Below, piece after piece: positions 14,039 to 18,719 of a DNA stretch of 18,719 nucleotides (position 1 is its first letter; every line of letters begins with the position of its first letter). Source of the stretch: Gammaproteobacteria bacterium (GTDB lineage: Bacteria; Pseudomonadota; Gammaproteobacteria; UBA11654); contig JABHDX010000103.1 in the NCBI GenBank assembly GCA_018672815.1, positions 1-18,719 on the forward strand, given 5' to 3'. The notes under the pieces were generated by a model. It saw only the letters and a program-made list of their open reading frames with translations, was not told the DNA's origin and ran no database searches. The position numbers were made by a program, and so were the translations under genes.

Positions 14039-15118
14039 TTGTTTTTATTTTTCTCAGAACAGCTAACTGATTTTTTTTCGGCCTTTAATGCGTTCACCTA
14101 TATCACTACTAGAGGTATTTTAAGTGCTTTATCCGCCCTAGTAATTTCATTTGTTTTTGGACCAAAATTAATTAGAGCTCTTAGTAATAATAAAATTGGT
14201 GAAAAAATAAGATCGGATGGTCCATCAACGCATTCATCAAAATCAGGAACGCCAACTATGGGCGGCTTGATTATATTATTATCGATAACTGTGAGTACTC
14301 TGATATGGAGTGATTTGAGCAATCCATATATTCTCAATATATTAATATCGACTTTACTCTTCGGACTCATAGGTTTCATAGATGATCTATCTAAACTGAA
14401 AGGCAACCCTAATGGTATGAAACCCTCTGTTAAGATTTCTCTACAAATTTTGATTGCGTCTTCTTCGGTCTATTTTTTAAATTTTTATAGTGGGACTGAA
14501 ATAAATACAGAACTACTTATCCCTTTTACCAATAACTTTAATATAGATCTAGGTGTGTTATTTTTCCCATTTATTATTTTTGTTATTGTAGGTGCAAGCA
14601 ATGCTGTTAATTTAACAGATGGACTTGATGGCCTAGCAATCATGCCAGTTTCAATGATAGCAATAGCATTAGGAGTATTTGCGTATGTTACTGGCAATAT
14701 TAATTTTGCAAATTACCTAGATTTACCTTTCATGAATGATTCTGGTGAAGTTTTTGTTATTTGTTGTGCTATTGCAGGGTCTGGGTTGGGTTTTCTTTGG
14801 TTTAATACTTATCCAGCTGAAGTTTTTATGGGTGATGTTGGAGCTTTGGCATTAGGAGCAGCTTTAGGTTTGATTGCAGTGATTGTGAAGCAAGAGTTAG
14901 TGCTAGCAATTATGGGTGGTATTTTTATTATTGAAACTTTTTCAGTTATTCTTCAAGTTGGTTCATTCAAACTGAGAGGCAAAAGAATTTTCAATATGGC
15001 TCCAATACATCATCATTTTGAGCTTAAAGGATGGACTGAGCCCAAAGTGATTGTTCGTTTTTGGATCATTACAGTTTTTTTAGTTCTAATAGCATTATCA
15101 AGCTTGAAAATTAGATAA
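14039..15118 (+). CDS. mraY: Phospho-N-acetylmuramoyl-pentapeptide transferase MraY
   Basis: A 359-aa polytopic inner-membrane enzyme (E. coli 360) that makes lipid I from UDP-MurNAc-pentapeptide and undecaprenyl phosphate. About ten hydrophobic helices are visible. Conserved sites: PTMGGL (72-77), the Mg2+-binding pair D115-D116 in GFIDDLSKL, NLTDGLDGLA (191-200), D266 in FMGDVGALALG, and HHHFELKGW (324-332), which contributes to nucleotide binding and tunicamycin sensitivity. The start is TTG (14039-14041), preceded by AAGGA with about 7-nt spacing, and gives the normal N-terminus. It lies 62 nt after ftsI (murE/murF missing) and 28 nt before ftsW (murD missing). Its product needs the pentapeptide, so the Mur ligases must be encoded elsewhere if this pathway works. 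Confidence 0.97.
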   Translation: MFLFFSEQLTDFFSAFNAFTYITTRGILSALSALVISFVFGPKLIRALSNNKIGEKIRSDGPSTHSSKSGTPTMGGLIILLSITVSTLIWSDLSNPYILNILISTLLFGLIGFIDDLSKLKGNPNGMKPSVKISLQILIASSSVYFLNFYSGTEINTELLIPFTNNFNIDLGVLFFPFIIFVIVGASNAVNLTDGLDGLAIMPVSMIAIALGVFAYVTGNINFANYLDLPFMNDSGEVFVICCAIAGSGLGFLWFNTYPAEVFMGDVGALALGAALGLIAVIVKQELVLAIMGGIFIIETFSVILQVGSFKLRGKRIFNMAPIHHHFELKGWTEPKVIVRFWIITVFLVLIALSSLKIR

Positions 15119-15146
15119 AAGTAATAAAATATTTATTGAAAATAAT

Positions 15147-16304
15147 TTGAGTCCTAATAGAAAACAATATCAACTTTGGGAAGGGCTAGATAAATTCTTC
15201 TTGATTGCAATTATTTTTTTACTTTTTGGAGGAATTTTGATGCTTGCATCAGCCTCAATGCCTATTGCTGATAGAGATTTAGGAGAGCCTTATGGCTATG
15301 TGTACAAACAATCATTCGCAATATTATTAGGCCTACTGTCTGGTCTAATTTTTTTCTATATTCCGAGTTTTTTATTAGAGAAGCTTGGAATCATACTGCC
15401 TATTATTGCAATATTTTTATTGTCTATGGTTTATATTCCAGAAATAGGAATAAAGGTAAATGGAGCTACAAGATGGATCAATTTGGGTGTTGGACCTAAT
15501 ATTCAGGTAGTTGATCCAGCTAGGCTATTGTTTTTGATTTATATTGCGGGCTATTGTTACCGACAACAAAAAGAACTTAGAGAGGGATTTTTAAGCCTTC
15601 TTAAGCCTATGATCTTCATTTTTCCAGCTTGCATTCTTCTTCTTTTACAACCAGATTTTGGATCGACGGTAGTACTCTTGACTGTAACTGCTGCTCTCTT
15701 TTTTCTCGCTGGGTTTAAATTAAGGTATTTCTTTTTATTGATAATAATTTTGGCTTTATTATTTTCAGCATTAGTTTATTTTTCACCTTACAAGTTAGCC
15801 AGAGTAGTTTCTTTTATGGATCCATGGTCGATGGCTGATAAAGGAGGCTACCAGTTAGTTAATTCACTTATTGCAATTGGGTCAGGTGGTTTTTTTGGAG
15901 TTGGATTGGGAGAGGGAATTCAAAAACTTTTTTATCTACCAGAGGCACATACTGATTTTATTTTTGCAATTATTGCTGAAGAGTTAGGCTTAATGGGGAC
16001 AATACTATTTTTATCTTTCTATACTCTATTAATTTCTAGAATTTTTATAATAGCTTTTAAGGCAATAACTGTAGATAGATTATTTCAAGGTTATCTTTGT
16101 TTTTCTATTGGAATATGGATTTCAATTCAGGTGATCATTAATTTAGGTGTAAATATGGGACTATTGCCAACAAAAGGACTCATCTTGCCTCTAATTAGTT
16201 ATGGAAGTAGTAGCATGATAATGACATTAACAACCTTAGCAATTGTATTGAGGATAGGCTGTGAGATTCCTAGAGAAAAAATAAATAAAAAAATCAATGT
16301 TTAA
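15147..16304 (+). CDS. ftsW: Septal peptidoglycan glycosyltransferase FtsW (SEDS)
   Basis: A 385-aa SEDS polymerase with about ten membrane helices that polymerises lipid II at the septum with FtsI. Signatures: GATRWINLG (106-114), LLQPDFGSTVVLL (167-179), the extracellular-loop catalytic aspartate D270 in LPEAHTDFIFAIIAEELG, and LPTKGLILPLISYGSSS near the C-terminus. The alternative, RodA, is unlikely given the mraY-ftsW-murG context. The start is TTG (15147-15149) with no Shine-Dalgarno; the first internal ATG lies within the first membrane helix, so TTG is preferred. It ends 8 nt inside murG. Where QP(A/S)E is usual after the WINLG segment, this protein reads QVVDPAR (120-126); significance unknown. 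Confidence 0.95.
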   Translation: MSPNRKQYQLWEGLDKFFLIAIIFLLFGGILMLASASMPIADRDLGEPYGYVYKQSFAILLGLLSGLIFFYIPSFLLEKLGIILPIIAIFLLSMVYIPEIGIKVNGATRWINLGVGPNIQVVDPARLLFLIYIAGYCYRQQKELREGFLSLLKPMIFIFPACILLLLQPDFGSTVVLLTVTAALFFLAGFKLRYFFLLIIILALLFSALVYFSPYKLARVVSFMDPWSMADKGGYQLVNSLIAIGSGGFFGVGLGEGIQKLFYLPEAHTDFIFAIIAEELGLMGTILFLSFYTLLISRIFIIAFKAITVDRLFQGYLCFSIGIWISIQVIINLGVNMGLLPTKGLILPLISYGSSSMIMTLTTLAIVLRIGCEIPREKINKKINV

Positions 16305-17490
16305 AAAGAAAAAATATAAAATTATTATTGCTGCTGGAGGTACAGGTGGCCATATTTACCCAGCGATTGCGCTTGCTAAAAAATTTGAGTCCGATGGTCA
16401 TCGGGTTGTTATTATTGCTACTGGGAATGATTTGGAAAAGAAGATATTCTCACAAGATCAGATAGATGTAGTTTATTTTGAGAGTAGATTTAAAGATGTT
16501 TCCCGATTCAGAAAATATATTTCATTGTTTACCCCACCAAAGGCAGATTTATCTATCTATGTAAGAGACTTTAAACCTAATTTAGTTCTAGGAATGGGCG
16601 GTTATGCATCCTTAGATGTTTGTAAGTCTGCTGGTTATATCCTTGAGGCTGAAGATTCTGATGATCATTTCATGATGCACAATATGATTAGGCCTTATAT
16701 AGCTATTCATGAACAAAATTCAAAGGCAGGCAGAGCAAACAGATATATTGCAAATTCACGTGCGAGAGGTGTTATAGAGGGATTTCCAGGTGCCTTCGAT
16801 TGGAAAACAAGGTTTCTTCAAACATCGACTGATGATCTTATCTTTCTGGGTAATCCAGTCAGGAGTGAGATCCTAGATGTGAAACGATGTGTTAGATCTT
16901 ATTCTGAGTACTCAAAAAATCCTAGAATCTTAGTATTGGGAGGAAGTCAAGGAGCCCGTTCAATCAATTATATAATACCAGATGCGGTTCAAGAACTTTC
17001 TAGAGAAATGGATGTTGAGGTCCTGCACCAAACAGGTGAACTTGACTATGTCAAAATATGTGAAATGTATAAAGAGAATGAATTTTCTGCAGATATATAC
17101 CCTTTCATTAAAGATATGGCTAAAGCTTATGCATGGGCTGATTTAGTCATAGGAAGGTCCGGAGCTATGACGATTTCAGAACTCTCAGCAGTCGGTATAC
17201 CATCTATTCTAATTCCTTATCCCCATGCTATGGACAATCATCAACTTTTCAATGCACGATTCTTAGAGGAAAAGAAAGCCGCAGTCATCATTGAGGATAA
17301 AAAGCTTAATTCTTTATATTTAACGGAAACAATAAAGAGGATCCTTTCAAAGGATGAAGTTCTCAAAGATATGGCAGAGGCAGCGTTTGATGAAACTTTC
17401 GTCAATGCTTCCGAAAATATCACACAATTTTGTTATAAGATGATTGAAAAATCACCTCTTGTAAGTTCAATTTACCCTGAATACAAATGA
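16297..17490 (+). CDS. murG: UDP-GlcNAc:lipid I GlcNAc transferase MurG, enlarged
   Basis: Converts lipid I to lipid II on the cytoplasmic face of the inner membrane; GT-B fold. Conserved sites: GGTGGHIYPA (14-23), GMGGYAS (99-105), HEQN (138-141), FPGAF (163-167), GNPVR (185-189), GGSQGARSIN (215-224), and the UDP-GlcNAc site GRSGAMTISELSAVGIPSIL. At 397 aa it is about 40 longer than the E. coli enzyme (355). Two N-domain insertions explain much of this: about 16 residues between GMGGYAS and HEQN (acidic and Met/His-rich, roughly 114-131) and about 11 between FPGAF and GNPVR. The catalytic framework is intact, so it is probably active. It overlaps ftsW by 8 nt and murB by ATGA; murC, usually next, is missing. 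Confidence 0.95.
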   Translation: MFKKKKYKIIIAAGGTGGHIYPAIALAKKFESDGHRVVIIATGNDLEKKIFSQDQIDVVYFESRFKDVSRFRKYISLFTPPKADLSIYVRDFKPNLVLGMGGYASLDVCKSAGYILEAEDSDDHFMMHNMIRPYIAIHEQNSKAGRANRYIANSRARGVIEGFPGAFDWKTRFLQTSTDDLIFLGNPVRSEILDVKRCVRSYSEYSKNPRILVLGGSQGARSINYIIPDAVQELSREMDVEVLHQTGELDYVKICEMYKENEFSADIYPFIKDMAKAYAWADLVIGRSGAMTISELSAVGIPSILIPYPHAMDNHQLFNARFLEEKKAAVIIEDKKLNSLYLTETIKRILSKDEVLKDMAEAAFDETFVNASENITQFCYKMIEKSPLVSSIYPEYK

Positions 17491-18368
17491 CTAAAGTTTT
17501 AAAACAAGCAGATAATTGCTATTACAATGAACTGCTATCGAAACATACCTCATGGAAAGTTGGTGGACCAGCAGATGTTTTCTTTATCCCTCAAAGTCGC
17601 AGTGATTTGTCTGACTTTCTGAAATCAAACCATAATAAGCCTATTACATGGCTAGGCAATGGAACCAATGTTTTAATTAGAGATGAGGGCATTAGAGGTT
17701 CTGTTATTTCTACTAAGAAATCTCTAAATAAGATAAAGATGGAAGCTCAAAATTCTTGTAGAGTGGAAGCAGGAGCTTCATGTATGGATTTAGCATTGTT
17801 TGCTGAGAAGAATAAATTAGGTCCAGCAGCATTCTTTTCTGGAATTCCAGGATCAATCGGAGGGGCTCTAGTAATGAATGCAGGCTCTTTTGGCCATGAA
17901 ACTTGGGATTTTGTCGAATCTTTAGAGGTTATTGACCAAACTGGAACTATACATCACTTAAACCCAAAGGATTTCAAATTTTCTTACAGAACAGTGAAGT
18001 TCCCCTTTCCTCTCTGGTTTTTATCTTGCCTAATGCAATTTTCTGAATCTGTAATAACGACCAAATCTGAATTGAAGGATTATCGAAATCAGAGGCTTAA
18101 AACACAGCCTCTAAGTGAAGATACTTGTGGATCAGTTTTTAAGAACCATAAAAAAGGACATGCCGGAGATCTCATAGAAAGAGCTGGCCTCAAGGGACAT
18201 AAAATTGGCGGCTGTTCAATATCAACCAAGCATGCAAATTTCATCGTGAATGAAGGGAGTGCCACATCAAAAAATATAGAAGATTTAATTAAGTATGTTC
18301 AAAAGGCCGTTAAAAAGAAACATAATATAGACTTAGAAACTGAAGTTCGAATCCTAGGAGAGGGTTAG
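17487..18368 (+). CDS. murB: UDP-N-acetylenolpyruvoylglucosamine reductase MurB, short type
   Basis: The FAD- and NADPH-dependent reductase that turns the MurA product into UDP-MurNAc in the cytosol. At 293 aa it is the short (type II) form, unlike the 342-aa E. coli enzyme. The FAD-binding half shows SWKVGGPAD (22-30), WLGNGTNVLIRD (55-66) and FFSGIPGSIGGALVMNAGS (116-134). Catalytic residues are present: R168 in FSYRTV, the proton-donor serine S216 in CGSVFKN, and E286 in ETEVRI. It begins in the murG stop codon (ATGA) and ends 3 nt before ddl, so it is embedded in the operon. A short murB beside ddl is common in alphaproteobacteria and some gammaproteobacteria, normally with murC between murG and murB. 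Confidence 0.96.
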   Translation: MTKVLKQADNCYYNELLSKHTSWKVGGPADVFFIPQSRSDLSDFLKSNHNKPITWLGNGTNVLIRDEGIRGSVISTKKSLNKIKMEAQNSCRVEAGASCMDLALFAEKNKLGPAAFFSGIPGSIGGALVMNAGSFGHETWDFVESLEVIDQTGTIHHLNPKDFKFSYRTVKFPFPLWFLSCLMQFSESVITTKSELKDYRNQRLKTQPLSEDTCGSVFKNHKKGHAGDLIERAGLKGHKIGGCSISTKHANFIVNEGSATSKNIEDLIKYVQKAVKKKHNIDLETEVRILGEG

Positions 18369-18371
18369 ATA

Positions 18372-18719
18372 ATGGGCTTAAAAGAAGAAAATGAAGATAA
18401 ATTTGGTAAAGTAGCCGTTCTTTATGGAGGTTATTCTTCAGAGAGAGATATTTCTCTAATTACTGGTAAAGCAGTTCATGAAGCATTACTTAATTGCACT
18501 GTAGATTCACATCTAATTGATACTAGGGGTGGGTTTATTGATCAATTGGTTCAAGAAGATTTTAAATCCGCTTGGATTGCTCTCCATGGTTCTGATGGAG
18601 AAGATGGAAAAATACAAAGCATACTTAATTTATTGGGTATCAAATATACAGGGGCTAATACTTTAAGCTGTTCAATGACTATGAATAAGCTATTTTCAAA
18701 AAATATTCTTATTTCAAAT
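18372..18719 (+). CDS. ddl: D-alanine--D-alanine ligase Ddl, N-terminal part
   Basis: The first 116 residues of an ATP-grasp ligase; the frame is open to the window end (families about 300-320 aa). It joins two D-alanines for the pentapeptide terminus. The N-terminal segment VAVLYGGYSSERDISLITG (14-32) carries the conserved serine/glutamate pair of the substrate site, ALHGSDGEDGKIQSIL is the second family block, and KYTGANTLSCSMTMNKLFSK matches the segment before the ATP-grasp domain (usually MDK, here MNK). ATG 18372 lies 3 nt after the murB stop; a GGAG ribosome-binding site is in the murB end about 12 nt upstream. ftsQ and ftsA would be expected next, outside the window. Confidence 0.95.
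   Translation, partial: MGLKEENEDKFGKVAVLYGGYSSERDISLITGKAVHEALLNCTVDSHLIDTRGGFIDQLVQEDFKSAWIALHGSDGEDGKIQSILNLLGIKYTGANTLSCSMTMNKLFSKNILISN

Noticed and set aside
1..18719. Defence systems, CRISPR arrays, prophage, integrons, IS elements or biosynthetic clusters.
   Set aside because: None seen: every gene belongs to a known core family, gaps are short, and I found no terminal repeats or spaced repeat arrays apart from the MraZ operator.

Overview
This window is ordinary core chromosome from a low-GC bacterium (about one third GC by eye), very probably a streamlined, free-living gammaproteobacterium of the marine SAR86/SUP05 sort. The evidence is the gene neighbourhood (kdsD-lptCB beside ibaG-murA; petABC-sspA; rsmI-rnpB-mraZ-dcw), the LPS-export and lipid A-Kdo genes (so a Gram-negative outer membrane), a type A RNase P RNA, short intergenic gaps and frequent start/stop overlaps. 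The lineage name is inference; no taxonomic search was possible. I count 21 protein genes (mgtE and ddl are cut by the window ends) and one RNA gene. I see no prophage, IS element, CRISPR array, tRNA, rRNA or toxin-antitoxin module.

Left block, minus strand (about 1-3265): kdsD > lptC > lptB > mgtE, for Kdo synthesis, LPS export and Mg2+ uptake. It diverges from the rest across an 87-nt AT-rich spacer. kdsC and lptA, which usually lie within this series, are absent, and mgtE occupies the place where rpoN is usually found.

Middle block, plus strand (3353-8974): ibaG (BolA family) and murA; then a promoter and the cytochrome bc1 operon petA-petB-petC; then sspA (without sspB) and rsmI.

Right block, plus strand (9013-18719): rnpB, then a strong promoter overlapping three 10-bp-phased MraZ-type repeats, then a rearranged division and cell-wall (dcw) cluster: mraZ, ftsZ, rsmH, ftsL, ftsI, mraY, ftsW, murG, murB, ddl. 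Two things are unusual. ftsZ, normally last after ftsA, sits second, directly behind mraZ. All four Mur amino-acid ligase genes (murC, murD, murE, murF), normally interleaved here, are missing, while the lipid-linked and division genes stay in standard order.

The genes serve envelope growth and division: UDP-MurNAc synthesis (MurA, MurB), D-Ala-D-Ala (Ddl), lipid I and II (MraY, MurG), septal polymerisation and crosslinking (FtsW, FtsI with FtsL), the Z-ring (FtsZ), and LPS precursor and export (KdsD, LptC, LptB). Respiration (bc1) and RNA metabolism (RsmI, RsmH, RNase P) genes are interspersed. From memory, the order matches a compressed version of the Pseudomonas aeruginosa PA4462-PA4410 region. 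The best candidate for something new is the relocated ftsZ under apparent MraZ control, together with the ligase-free cluster; I found no clearly new molecular system.
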